A model generated the notes under the pieces. The model saw only the letters and a program-made list of their open reading frames with translations, ran no database searches and was not told where the DNA came from. A stretch of 35,178 nucleotides of DNA from an uncultured Methylococcaceae bacterium (lineage in GTDB: Bacteria > Pseudomonadota > Gammaproteobacteria > Methylococcales > Methylomonadaceae). How positions within the stretch are numbered: position 1 is the first letter of the stretch; each line of letters starts with the position of its first letter. Position numbers and translations under genes: made by a program. Below, piece by piece: positions 8,411 through 17,017 of this stretch. Location of the stretch: positions 1-35,178 of the forward strand of contig CAJAWH010000154.1 in the NCBI GenBank assembly GCA_903945605.1, given 5' to 3'.

Positions 8411-8818
8411 ATGAACAAACAAATTATTGAAGAATATCTCGCCGAATCGCTCAGCCACCTTGAAATGGCACGTGATCATGCCGCCTATTGCGATTCTGTA
8501 CACACCCAGTCCCGACTGCATAGTTTATGCCAAAACGTTTCCGATTTGCTGGACCAGCTTGAAGACGATTCCCTGCTGATTAGCTTCAAACCCCGCTATA
8601 CCAGTGCACAGGCGCAATTGTTGTATCAGGTTTTGCAGCATCAGGATGCCGCCAGTTTGCAACCCAACTTGGACAGCGAAAGCTGCATCACCTTAAATGA
8701 GGCGCTGGCCAATCTGCGGATGGAATTATTGGCTTATGCCGCTCAAGGCGACGCCGTTGATCCTAACGCATCACACACGGACTGCTATAGCTTTGACGAT
8801 CCTGTCGATGGCCAATAA
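8411..8818 (+). CDS. Small acidic protein of unknown function
   Basis: A 135-residue protein I do not recognise. The sequence is helical and acidic, opening MNKQIIEEYLAESLSHLEMARDHAAYC and ending in an Asp-rich tail (CYSFDDPVDGQ). It has no signal peptide or membrane segment and four cysteines, without a metal-binding spacing I can identify. A GGA with suitable spacing precedes the ATG. It ends 48 bases before glnE on the same strand, so the two may be co-transcribed. Coding is supported by the clean frame, codon use like its neighbours and lack of a better competing frame. Confidence 0.6.
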   Translation: MNKQIIEEYLAESLSHLEMARDHAAYCDSVHTQSRLHSLCQNVSDLLDQLEDDSLLISFKPRYTSAQAQLLYQVLQHQDAASLQPNLDSESCITLNEALANLRMELLAYAAQGDAVDPNASHTDCYSFDDPVDGQ

Positions 8819-8866
8819 TGCCCCCAACCCTTACAGCCAGTAAATAATGCGGCAGGGCAGCGGCTT

Positions 8867-11737
8867 ATGTCATTTATGCGCGTCATCGAACGGGAATGCC
8901 GTGCTTTACCCGACCCTTTAGGCAGCAACACAGAAGATGCATTGCGCTGTTGGTGCGGGCAAAACCCCGGTTTTGCTGCTACGGCAGAATTTGCCGCCGC
9001 CATGGTCAAAGTCTGGGCATGTAGCCCATTTGTTGCCGATCACTGCCAACGCAACCCCGCTTTATTATCCGCTTTGCATAGCTCCGGCGATCTCACAAGC
9101 AGTTACACCCCATTGACCTATATCCAGCAACTGGCCTTATTGCAGATCAATAGCGAAACGCAGCTAATGGCTGGGCTTCGGCGCTTCAGGCAAAGGGAAA
9201 TGGTCAGGATTGCTTGGCGTGATTTGGCCGGCTGGGCCTCATTGGCTGAAACATTGCTCGATTTGTCTATGCTTGCCGAGGCTTGCATCCAATATGCGTT
9301 GGCTTTTTTGTATCAGCAAGCTTGTGCCAAGAAAGGCACGCCTTTATTGTCCGACGGTAACCCACAACAAATGGTGGTGTTGGCTATGGGCAAGCTAGGG
9401 GCCTATGAACTCAATTTCTCATCGGATATCGACCTGATATTTGCCTACCCCGAGAATGGCGTGTTGCCAGACCGCAAGGCAACCAGCTACGGTGAGTTTT
9501 TCACCCGATTATGCCAAAGCCTGATTAAGGCGCTTGATGAAATCACTGTAGATGGCTTTGTGTTCCGCACTGATATTCGCCTGCGGCCTTATGGGGACAG
9601 TGGCGCGGTGATCATGAGCTTTGAGGGCATGGAAACCTATTACCAAACCCAAGCACGCGAGTGGGAAAGGTATGCCATGATCAAGGCCCGCCAAGTGGCT
9701 GGTGATTTTAACGCTGGTGGGCAGTTGATGGCGATGCTGCACGCCTTCGTTTATCGGCGTTATGTGGATTATGGTGCGGTGGAAGAATTACGCAACCTAA
9801 AAGCGCAAATAAACCAAGAGCTGCGCCGTAAAGATAGGCTCGATAATATTAAGCTGGGGCAGGGCGGTATCCGCGAAGTTGAATTTATCGGCCAAGTATT
9901 TCAATTAATCCGTGGCGGACGCGAAAAATCGCTGCAAATACGCGGTATCTTGGCTGTGTTGGCACGTCTGCCCGCACTAGGGCTAATGAGTGTACACGAT
10001 GCCGAAACCCTCCAGCAGGCTTACGGCTTTTTACGCCACGTCGAAAACCATATCCAGCAACACCAAGACCAACAAAGCCATGATTTGCCCATTGACCCGT
10101 TGGTGCGGCAGCGTTTGGCGTGGTCAATGGGTTATCAAAGCTGGCCCGCGTTTAAGGCAAAGCTCGATGCAATCAGGGTACAGGTGCATGACTTGTTCGG
10201 GCACGTTTTTTCGGTGTCTGGTCCGGCACAACAAGACCCCGCTTGCCAGCATTTGTGGATGGGGGTGGGCGAAGGGCAAGAACTGCTGCACACTTTGCAA
10301 CAGCTTGGCTTCAACCACCCTGCTGCCAGCCTGAATGCCATCCGCCAATATAAGCGTTCGCCCGCTATCAGGCGCTTGACCGCGAAAGGTGCGGCACTGA
10401 TGGACCGGCTGATGCCGCAGTTGTTTGCCGCCTTGCAACACGTTGGTAATCCCGACGAGACATTACAACGTATCCTTGCTTTGTTTGAAGCCGTTGCGGG
10501 CCGTAATGTCTATTTGGCCTTGTTGTCGGAAAATGCCGGGGCGCTGGCACAGCTGATACGCTTATGTGCTGCCAGCCCTTGGCTGAGCGGGTATCTGGCG
10601 TTATATCCGGTGTTGTTTGACGAACTGCTGGACCCCCAAGCACTTTACCAACCGCTGCACAGCGACGATTTGGACAGGCAACTTAGCGTTTTGCTGGCCT
10701 CTTACACCAGCCAGGACACCGAGGCCATGCTCTTTGCGTTAAGGCAGTTCAAACATAGCCATGTGCTAAAAGTGGCGGCGGCGGACATTATGGGGCTTAT
10801 CCCCGTCAAGGTGGTCAGTGATTACCTGACTTGTATCGCCGAAAGTATCATCAAACACGTTTTGCAATGTGCGTGGCGCATGGTCACTGAAAAACACGGT
10901 AGCCCGCCAGGCATGTCCGCGCAAGCAATGGGCTTTGCCGTATTGGGTTTTGGCAAACTGGGTGGTTATGAACTGGGGTATGGCTCCGACCTTGATTTGG
11001 TGTTTATAGCGGATTACGCTTCCATCAACGGTGACACCCTGACCGATGGCGAAAAGCCGCTGGGCTGCGCCCAATTTTACGGGCGTTTGGGCTTAAAAGT
11101 CCGCCATATTCTAGACACCCAATTGCTGTCCGGCAAATTGTACGATGTTGACATGCGCTTACGCCCTCGTGGCGATTCCGGATTGCTGGTACCTACTTTC
11201 AATAGCTATCAAGACTATCTGCAAAACCAGGCTTGGACATGGGAACACCAAGCCCTGGTCAGGGGGCGGTTTATTGCCGGTGATGCCCATTTGCGGCAAG
11301 CGTTCCATAATATCCGCCAGCAAGTGTTGGCACAGCCCAGAGACCTGCCAACTTTGCAGGCGGAAGTCCTTGCTATGCGTGCCAAAATGCATGATGCAAA
11401 GGGGGCGGGCGGTCAGGCCAACCAATTCGACCTAAAACATAGTCAAGGCGGCATAACCGATATAGAGTTCTTGGTGCAATTCATGGTGCTGGCCCATGCC
11501 GCCCATTTTCCGGCACTGACTGCCTACACCGATAATATCCGCATTTTGACAAGTTTGGCGGACTATGGATTGTTACCCGAAGCCGATGCCGAAGCACTGT
11601 CCCATGCTTATTGCAGTTATCGTGATCTAGGCCATAAACGGGTTTTGCAAGGTAGCCAAGCAGTGCTGGATGAGGCAGAAGTGGCACACCATAAGTGTGC
11701 CGTGATGCGGCTATGGGGGCAGCTGCTAGGGCATTGA
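8867..11737 (+). CDS. glnE: Bifunctional glutamine synthetase adenylyltransferase / adenylyl-removing enzyme
   Basis: A 956-residue protein of normal GlnE length. It adds AMP to a tyrosine of glutamine synthetase when nitrogen is plentiful and removes it by phosphorolysis when nitrogen is scarce, under control of PII protein and glutamine. Two nucleotidyltransferase domains are visible. The N-terminal adenylyl-removase has GKLGAYELNFSSDIDLIF near residue 173, with the two Asp of the D-x-D. The C-terminal adenylyltransferase has GKLGGYELGYGSDLDLVF near residue 694. Each is followed by the expected helical domain with a QGGIREVEFI-type (about 335) or QGGITDIEFL-type segment. No truncation is seen. 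It faces the minus-strand ATPase gene across a short convergent spacer. Confidence 0.97.
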   Translation: MSFMRVIERECRALPDPLGSNTEDALRCWCGQNPGFAATAEFAAAMVKVWACSPFVADHCQRNPALLSALHSSGDLTSSYTPLTYIQQLALLQINSETQLMAGLRRFRQREMVRIAWRDLAGWASLAETLLDLSMLAEACIQYALAFLYQQACAKKGTPLLSDGNPQQMVVLAMGKLGAYELNFSSDIDLIFAYPENGVLPDRKATSYGEFFTRLCQSLIKALDEITVDGFVFRTDIRLRPYGDSGAVIMSFEGMETYYQTQAREWERYAMIKARQVAGDFNAGGQLMAMLHAFVYRRYVDYGAVEELRNLKAQINQELRRKDRLDNIKLGQGGIREVEFIGQVFQLIRGGREKSLQIRGILAVLARLPALGLMSVHDAETLQQAYGFLRHVENHIQQHQDQQSHDLPIDPLVRQRLAWSMGYQSWPAFKAKLDAIRVQVHDLFGHVFSVSGPAQQDPACQHLWMGVGEGQELLHTLQQLGFNHPAASLNAIRQYKRSPAIRRLTAKGAALMDRLMPQLFAALQHVGNPDETLQRILALFEAVAGRNVYLALLSENAGALAQLIRLCAASPWLSGYLALYPVLFDELLDPQALYQPLHSDDLDRQLSVLLASYTSQDTEAMLFALRQFKHSHVLKVAAADIMGLIPVKVVSDYLTCIAESIIKHVLQCAWRMVTEKHGSPPGMSAQAMGFAVLGFGKLGGYELGYGSDLDLVFIADYASINGDTLTDGEKPLGCAQFYGRLGLKVRHILDTQLLSGKLYDVDMRLRPRGDSGLLVPTFNSYQDYLQNQAWTWEHQALVRGRFIAGDAHLRQAFHNIRQQVLAQPRDLPTLQAEVLAMRAKMHDAKGAGGQANQFDLKHSQGGITDIEFLVQFMVLAHAAHFPALTAYTDNIRILTSLADYGLLPEADAEALSHAYCSYRDLGHKRVLQGSQAVLDEAEVAHHKCAVMRLWGQLLGH

Positions 11738-11775
11738 CCGGCTCAGAAAATGGTGCTGGCTTGTCGCCGGTAAGC

Positions 11776-11821
11776 GCGGGACATGCCCGCCATTGGCAAC
11801 TTGCCGCCTTTGGCTGGCGGC
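11776..11821. terminator. Tandem hairpins between convergent genes
   Basis: Two perfect hairpins lie between the glnE stop (11737) and the minus-strand stop (11838): GCGGG-ACATG-CCCGC at 11776-11790 and GCCGCC-TTTGGCT-GGCGGC at 11803-11821. Neither has a good T tract, so they may act as mRNA 3'-end protectors or weak bidirectional terminators. Confidence 0.45.
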
Positions 11822-11837
11822 TACAGCACAGCTAACG

Positions 11838-14321
11838 TTACAAGCTGCTGGACAAAGCCATTTTCACATTGGTATGCATACTGGAGTTATATTGCAAAGC
11901 GGCAGTCAACGCGGCAGGGGTAAGCAGTTGGCTTTCTATCATGCGGTCTGTCCAATTGGAATATTCCATCATTGAATAACTGCTGAACAAAATCTCAACC
12001 ACTATTTTCAAATACTCAAAGCGTAATTGGTTCTCACATTCTTTTTTAATAAAATCAAATGGGTAGTTGGTGTGCGCCGCCCTCGTTTCGGCTATTAAGG
12101 TAGCCAATGTTTTTTGGTATTGGGGCCAAGCCAAATTAAATTTGATCACATAACCTTTGTTGTCCCACTCAGCGGCAAACAGCTGGGTTTCCGGGTCAAA
12201 TTCCCGCCAGATACTGCCCGGTATCAATACTTCAACAGTATCGCCGGTTACTGTTTGGGGTGCCGATACCACTTTGGTTTTGCCCCTATTGATAAGTGCG
12301 GTGGCATATTGGCGCATTTTCGCGCCTTTATGTACGCCCAGAATAGCCAGATTGTTTTTTATGCCTTCAATTTTGTCGCTGCTGGTGTCATTGATAAAAA
12401 ATCTTTTTTGGAAAATATCCAATTCTTTTGGCATGTTATGGGAGAATTGTTCGCCAAAGTCGGTGGCGTTCAAATCCCGCATCTTGTGCATCAAGCGGGT
12501 GCGCGAGGGGTGCGAATCAACCAGTTCCGGGTTGCAAGGCTCAATATAAATGACCACCCGCTCTTCGCCAAAATGGATGCCGAAGCTGTTCAGTTGCAAG
12601 CGTTGCAAGCGTTGCGATTCATTCGGGTTGTAATAAAGCTCATTTTTCCAAAGCAGGCCAACATGCCCCAAGCCATTGAACGCTTCACTATCTTCCAATG
12701 CCGTTTCTGACAGTATCCACCAATGGGCCCATACTTCCAGCCCCACGGCTTTAATAGGCAACACGCCGCTTTGCAAGGCATGGCAGTTAAGATAAGCTTT
12801 TTGCCCAATAATGGTTTGCCAACATAAGGTCTGGTCTTCATTGCGCTGGGCAACTTGCACATCCAAGCCGCTGGCCGGTAAGGTGAAATAGCGGCTGTTA
12901 AGGAAATAGGCAATACCTTTACGGTCTTGTTCGGTGCCCACCTGACGGGTCAGCAGGTTTTCTGCCTTGGCAAAGGTGTCTTCGTCCAAGCTGTTGCCTA
13001 GCAGGGTGGCGCAAGCGCCACTGCCACGTTTTTGGATTAATTCGGCAAAATCTTTCGTTGCCAGTTTCCGGTAATGCTCAATCTTGTCGCCATTGCGCCA
13101 AGCTTTAATTTCGTAAAGGAAGGTGTTGGGGTTTTTCCATAATGAAAACTCAATGCCTTCGGACTCGCCAAACGGTAAGGTGCGGTACACCATCCCTTGC
13201 GTGTTTTCAGGCAAGGCCGATGTTTTGGCGCCAATACCAAAATTGCTGGGCGAAACCGGCTCGCCCAAATTCTTGGCAACATGTGCCGCATTGCCGGAAT
13301 TGACCAGTTTTGCCAAGTGTTCGGTCACTTGGTTAAAGGTCATGCCGATGCCGTCACCCCAAAAACACAGCTTTTTCGGGTCGTTGGCATCCGGTTCGAT
13401 ACGGATGATGCCGGTAAAATCAGATTCGCCGGTGATTTCCAACTCCTTGTCCCAACGCCGGTAAATGGCATCCAGTTCATTTTGGAACAGTTCCCGTACA
13501 TACATATATGCCGGGGTGCTGCGGTAGAGCATGTCGACAATCAGCGTGAGCGCTGTGTCACCTGAGGTGGACAGGGAAATGCCATTGGGTATAGTTTGTA
13601 TATCTGCATTCACAGGCTGCTGTTTTTCAAGCAATTGTGCCAAACGCATTTTAAATCTGGTATTGGTGGGCATCAATTCAAGCGCTTTACGGTAAGCGCC
13701 AATGGCCGGTGCCAAGCTATTTTCGTATGCTAGGGTATCACCTAATATTGCGTAAACGGCGGGAGGCGTGTTGTTTTTACAGACTGTGATAAGCAAGGCG
13801 CACAGTTGGGCAAGCTGCCGTGCCTCCCTTTTTCTGGGTAAGCATTTTTGTAAAAAATCAATTTGGTGAGCCAGTTTCAGTTCAGTGGCAGCTATTTCGG
13901 ACACCCTTCTTTTTAGCAAATGCATAGTTGCAAAATGCACGGAGGCGCTTTCTGTTTCAATAAATAATTCAAAATGATGGTGGGGCTGCTTGGCATCCAA
14001 CGGCACCGAAAATTTAAAATTACTGAAATTGGCGTGGCTAACGCCCGGAAATTTTGCCACCAGTTCTGGGCTGCTTTGTGGGGCGCAAACCAATTCCAGC
14101 GTACCTGGTTGGTTTTTTAAAACGACGGCTATGGCAGGTGCATCGGCCCCCACCGCCCAGAGTGCAATAATCATTTCCGAACCGCAAAAAATGATCCGTT
14201 CTTGACAGCTGGTCAGCTGCGAATCTAAAAAAAGCTCTGATTGTCCTTGAGGAAAACAGCTTATTTCAGAAATATACCAAACATCGTTGGTTGCGGCTTG
14301 TGTAATTTCAGTCCAGTTCAT
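11838..14321 (-). CDS. Large TPR-GHKL (Hsp90/MutL/MORC-type) ATPase of unknown function
   Basis: An 827-residue protein I cannot assign to a named family. Residues 1-150 look beta-rich and are unrecognised. Residues 187-235 form TPR-like helices (VYAILGDTLAYENSLAPAIG, then a YRKALELMP-type repeat end). A GHKL ATPase domain follows: N-box RELFQNELDAIYR at 276-288 (E277, N281, D284), Mg/ATP loop WGDGIGMT at 321-328, and lid glycines NFGIGAKT at 360-367. These three motifs match the Bergerat fold of Hsp90, MutL, gyrase B and MORC proteins. Residues 440-600 may be the transducer-like region; 600-827 is unrecognised. There is no histidine-kinase H-box, receiver, signal peptide or membrane segment, so it is probably cytosolic. 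It stands alone on the minus strand between glnE and a transporter operon. A remodelling, repair or defence role is possible but inferred only from the fold. Confidence 0.8.
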   Translation of the reverse strand: MNWTEITQAATNDVWYISEISCFPQGQSELFLDSQLTSCQERIIFCGSEMIIALWAVGADAPAIAVVLKNQPGTLELVCAPQSSPELVAKFPGVSHANFSNFKFSVPLDAKQPHHHFELFIETESASVHFATMHLLKRRVSEIAATELKLAHQIDFLQKCLPRKREARQLAQLCALLITVCKNNTPPAVYAILGDTLAYENSLAPAIGAYRKALELMPTNTRFKMRLAQLLEKQQPVNADIQTIPNGISLSTSGDTALTLIVDMLYRSTPAYMYVRELFQNELDAIYRRWDKELEITGESDFTGIIRIEPDANDPKKLCFWGDGIGMTFNQVTEHLAKLVNSGNAAHVAKNLGEPVSPSNFGIGAKTSALPENTQGMVYRTLPFGESEGIEFSLWKNPNTFLYEIKAWRNGDKIEHYRKLATKDFAELIQKRGSGACATLLGNSLDEDTFAKAENLLTRQVGTEQDRKGIAYFLNSRYFTLPASGLDVQVAQRNEDQTLCWQTIIGQKAYLNCHALQSGVLPIKAVGLEVWAHWWILSETALEDSEAFNGLGHVGLLWKNELYYNPNESQRLQRLQLNSFGIHFGEERVVIYIEPCNPELVDSHPSRTRLMHKMRDLNATDFGEQFSHNMPKELDIFQKRFFINDTSSDKIEGIKNNLAILGVHKGAKMRQYATALINRGKTKVVSAPQTVTGDTVEVLIPGSIWREFDPETQLFAAEWDNKGYVIKFNLAWPQYQKTLATLIAETRAAHTNYPFDFIKKECENQLRFEYLKIVVEILFSSYSMMEYSNWTDRMIESQLLTPAALTAALQYNSSMHTNVKMALSSSL

Positions 14322-14734
14322 GTAAGTTACTTAGGTTAAGGTAATTTAGGGGAAAGCGGGTAAATTAAGGAGGCACGGGGCATTGCAAGCGAGCAATTTA
14401 TGGCAATAAAATCCTCGACGGCCCGTCATTCATCGGCATTGGGCAAGTAGCCGGTAGGAAGCCACCTTACCCGCTATAATATTTCTAAGTGTAAATGGCA
14501 CGATCCTGCCTGATGACATATTTCTGTCATATTTTATAGTGTTATCTAGTAATTATAATCTGAAGCGAGGCAAATAGTAAGCGGGGTAAGATGCTGGTGT
14601 GTTAACCAAAAAGCCATTAGAGCGGCAGCTTGTCTGGTGGCGTGTCCGCCGTAGTTACCGAATAGCCTGTGCCATTGTGTCATCTTTAGGGCAAGGGACT
14701 GGCTGAGCCACCGATGTTATAAGGCAACACTTTA
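14322..14734. other. 413-base non-coding spacer with a hairpin
   Basis: No gene is supported between the ATPase start and the symporter stop. ATGACA-TATTTC-TGTCAT at 14513-14530 is a perfect 6-base-pair hairpin followed by an ATTTTAT stretch. The left part should hold the promoter of the minus-strand ATPase gene, and the right part the 3' end of the symporter operon. The length is unusual for this compact region and could hide a small RNA, but I see no matching promoter-terminator pair. Confidence 0.35.
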
Positions 14735-16000
14735 TTATTTCAATGATTTTTCCCATCGGCTTATCAATGCCGAAGCAATGCTGTTGCCAAATACATTAGT
14801 GGCACTGCGTCCCATATCCAATAATTGATCGATGCCTAACAATAGCAATAAACCGGCTTCAGGAATTTTAAACATCGACAAGGTGGCGGCAATCACCACC
14901 AAAGATGCCCTAGGCACGCCCGCCACGCCTTTGCTGGTGAACAGCAATACCAATAACATCAGCAATTGGTCGGTAAGCGGCATGTCAATGCCGTAAGCTT
15001 GGGCAATAAACAGCACGGCAAAGGTCATGTACATCATGCTGCCGTCCAAATTGAAGGAATACCCTAAAGGCAATACTAAGCTGCACACTTTTTCATCGCA
15101 GCCAAACCGCTCCAATTGTTGTAATAGTTTGGGGTAAGCGCTTTCACTGCTTGCCGTGCCAAACGCCAATAACAGCGGTTCACGGATATGGCGTAGTAAA
15201 GACAGCAGCCGCCGCCCTATAAACAGATAAGCAAAGCCTCCCAGCAAACAGCAAAGCAACAGCAAACCCAGATAAAATTCCCCGATGAATTTGCCATAGG
15301 TCAGCAACACACCCATACCGTGTTGGGCAATCACAGAGGCCATAGCAGAAAATACGGCAATGGGCGCAAAATGCATCACATAGCGTGTCACCTTTAGCAT
15401 AATATGCGCCAAAGAATCCAATAATTTCACAGTGGGGTGCGCCAATTCTCCCAATGAGGCACAGGCCATGCCAAAAAACATTGAGAATATGACAATTTGT
15501 AAAATCTCATTGTTAGCCATGGCCTCAACAATGCTTTTCGGAAAAATATGCGCGACAAACCCGCCCAAACTGGGTGGGGTGCTGGCCAAATTAACAGCCG
15601 CATCAGCGGCAGGCAGGGACAGTTGCAGGGCAAGGCCGGGCTGGAACAGGTTGACCAGCAACATGCCCAACAGCAGGCTAAGCAGGGAAGCCGAGAAGAA
15701 CCACAACAAGGCTTTCATGCCAATACGCCCGACGCTATTGATGTCACCAATTTTGGCTATTCCCGCCACTAAGGTGGCAAACACCAGTGGCGCGATGATC
15801 ATTTTGACCAAACGCAAAAATACATCGGTCAGCACATTAAGCACGGTAATGATTTGCAGCAATAGCGGGGGAGCTTGTACTGCCCCCCCAAAACCCAAAT
15901 TGAGCGCTTCACCTAGCGCAATACCCAAGATTAAAGCTATACCCACCAAAAGGGTTTGCCGGTTAGGTGTTTCCACAGGATGCTGGGCGGGGCTGTTCAT
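14735..16000 (-). CDS. Dicarboxylate/amino acid:cation symporter (DAACS family)
   Basis: A 421-residue inner-membrane protein of the glutamate/C4-dicarboxylate transporter family (GltP, DctA, GltPh type), which takes up acidic substrates with Na+ or H+. Hydrophobic segments fill the protein. Diagnostic motifs are LPLGYSFNLDGSMMYM, before the family's second re-entrant region, and DMGRSATNVFGNSIA near the C-terminus, where the Asp and Asn contribute to substrate and cation binding. Length is normal. It follows the TauE/SafE gene by 14 bases on the same strand, so the two form an operon. The exact substrate cannot be read from the sequence; DctA, GltP and GltT are all possible names. Confidence 0.9.
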   Translation of the reverse strand: MNSPAQHPVETPNRQTLLVGIALILGIALGEALNLGFGGAVQAPPLLLQIITVLNVLTDVFLRLVKMIIAPLVFATLVAGIAKIGDINSVGRIGMKALLWFFSASLLSLLLGMLLVNLFQPGLALQLSLPAADAAVNLASTPPSLGGFVAHIFPKSIVEAMANNEILQIVIFSMFFGMACASLGELAHPTVKLLDSLAHIMLKVTRYVMHFAPIAVFSAMASVIAQHGMGVLLTYGKFIGEFYLGLLLLCCLLGGFAYLFIGRRLLSLLRHIREPLLLAFGTASSESAYPKLLQQLERFGCDEKVCSLVLPLGYSFNLDGSMMYMTFAVLFIAQAYGIDMPLTDQLLMLLVLLFTSKGVAGVPRASLVVIAATLSMFKIPEAGLLLLLGIDQLLDMGRSATNVFGNSIASALISRWEKSLK

Positions 16001-16014
16001 TATGATTAATTGGA

Positions 16015-16923
16015 TTAATGGGCAGGAAAAAGTATCACCAACAGGCCAGCAATCGCGTTAGGCAGCCCATCGAGCCGGTCATAAAAAGTGTGCATGAGGC
16101 CGCCAAGCGGCGCAGCCAAATAAGCGTCGATCGGGTTGTAGCCGAGCTTGATGGCCATGATAAACAACAACAATGAAAAGTAGCGTTTTAATTGTTTGGC
16201 GGGTAGTCGGTTAGCCAGCCATGCCCCTATCGGGGCGGTCAACACACTCGCCAGCCCCACACCTAAAAAAGCGGGCAAATAAATATAGCCGATGCTTGCT
16301 TCAGGCAGCTGTGCCGCCGTGCGGCCTAGCCAGGCATAGCTCAAAGTACCCATCAGGGCAATTGGCAAACCACAGGCACTGGAAACCGCCACGGCATTAC
16401 GCATCGGCATTTGCCCTTTTACCAAATAGGGTACGGTCAGTGTGCCGCCGCCAATGCCCACAATGGCGGAGAACAGTCCGATCAGCCAGGCCATAGCAAA
16501 ATCCATAAGGCCGCTGAAGGGTTTTAAACCGGTTTTAGGTTTGGTTTGTAAGGCCATTTGTAGACCAACGTAGCATAAAAAAACGGCGAGTATTATCTTT
16601 AAATGGTCAGCAGGTATTTGTTTGGCAAGCACCGCGCCTAAAACAGCGCCCAACATAATGCCAGGGGTCAGCCGGAACACTTGTGTCCAAACCACCGCCC
16701 CTAAGCGATGGTGCGCCCAGACCGAAGCTGTCGAGGTCAAAATAATAGTGGCCAAAGAGGTGGCCACCGCCATTATTAGGGTCAGCCCGCTGGGAAAATT
16801 ATGTGCACTGAACAGCATGGCCAAAACCGGCACAATCACCAGGCCACCACCAATGCCAAACAAGCCCGCTAACAGTCCGGCCAGCAAACCTAACAATAAG
16901 CTAGCCACAAAAATTTCATGCAT
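16015..16923 (-). CDS. TauE/SafE family (sulfite exporter-like) membrane permease
   Basis: A 302-residue polytopic membrane protein with the internal duplication of the TauE/SafE family. Glycine-rich motifs open both halves: LLAGLFGIGGGLVIVPVLAM near residue 20 and FSAIVGIGGGTLTVPYLV near residue 155. Characterised relatives export sulfite, sulfoacetate or related small organic anions. It is the first gene of a two-gene minus-strand operon with the DAACS symporter and is divergent from cca, with 94 bases between the starts. The substrate is unknown. The SfnR-like regulator elsewhere in the window hints at sulfur metabolism, but there is no direct link. Confidence 0.88.
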   Translation of the reverse strand: MHEIFVASLLLGLLAGLLAGLFGIGGGLVIVPVLAMLFSAHNFPSGLTLIMAVATSLATIILTSTASVWAHHRLGAVVWTQVFRLTPGIMLGAVLGAVLAKQIPADHLKIILAVFLCYVGLQMALQTKPKTGLKPFSGLMDFAMAWLIGLFSAIVGIGGGTLTVPYLVKGQMPMRNAVAVSSACGLPIALMGTLSYAWLGRTAAQLPEASIGYIYLPAFLGVGLASVLTAPIGAWLANRLPAKQLKRYFSLLLFIMAIKLGYNPIDAYLAAPLGGLMHTFYDRLDGLPNAIAGLLVILFPAH

Positions 16924-17017
16924 TGAAACACATCCTTTATACCTTGCGCTGATGCCAGTACCCGAAATCCCCCGCTGTTATGCTATCCTAAATTGATAAA
17001 AATAGTTTGGATAAGCA

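Noticed and set aside
12114-12710. Plus-strand 198-codon frame inside the ATPase gene
   Set aside because: It is antisense to the GHKL protein, has no family motif, and the minus frame shows clear ATPase motifs.
14356-14474. GCGGGTAA and TTACCCGC arms about 100 bases apart
   Set aside because: Eight-base arms at this distance in a long spacer are compatible with chance and no element ends or duplicated target bases are seen.
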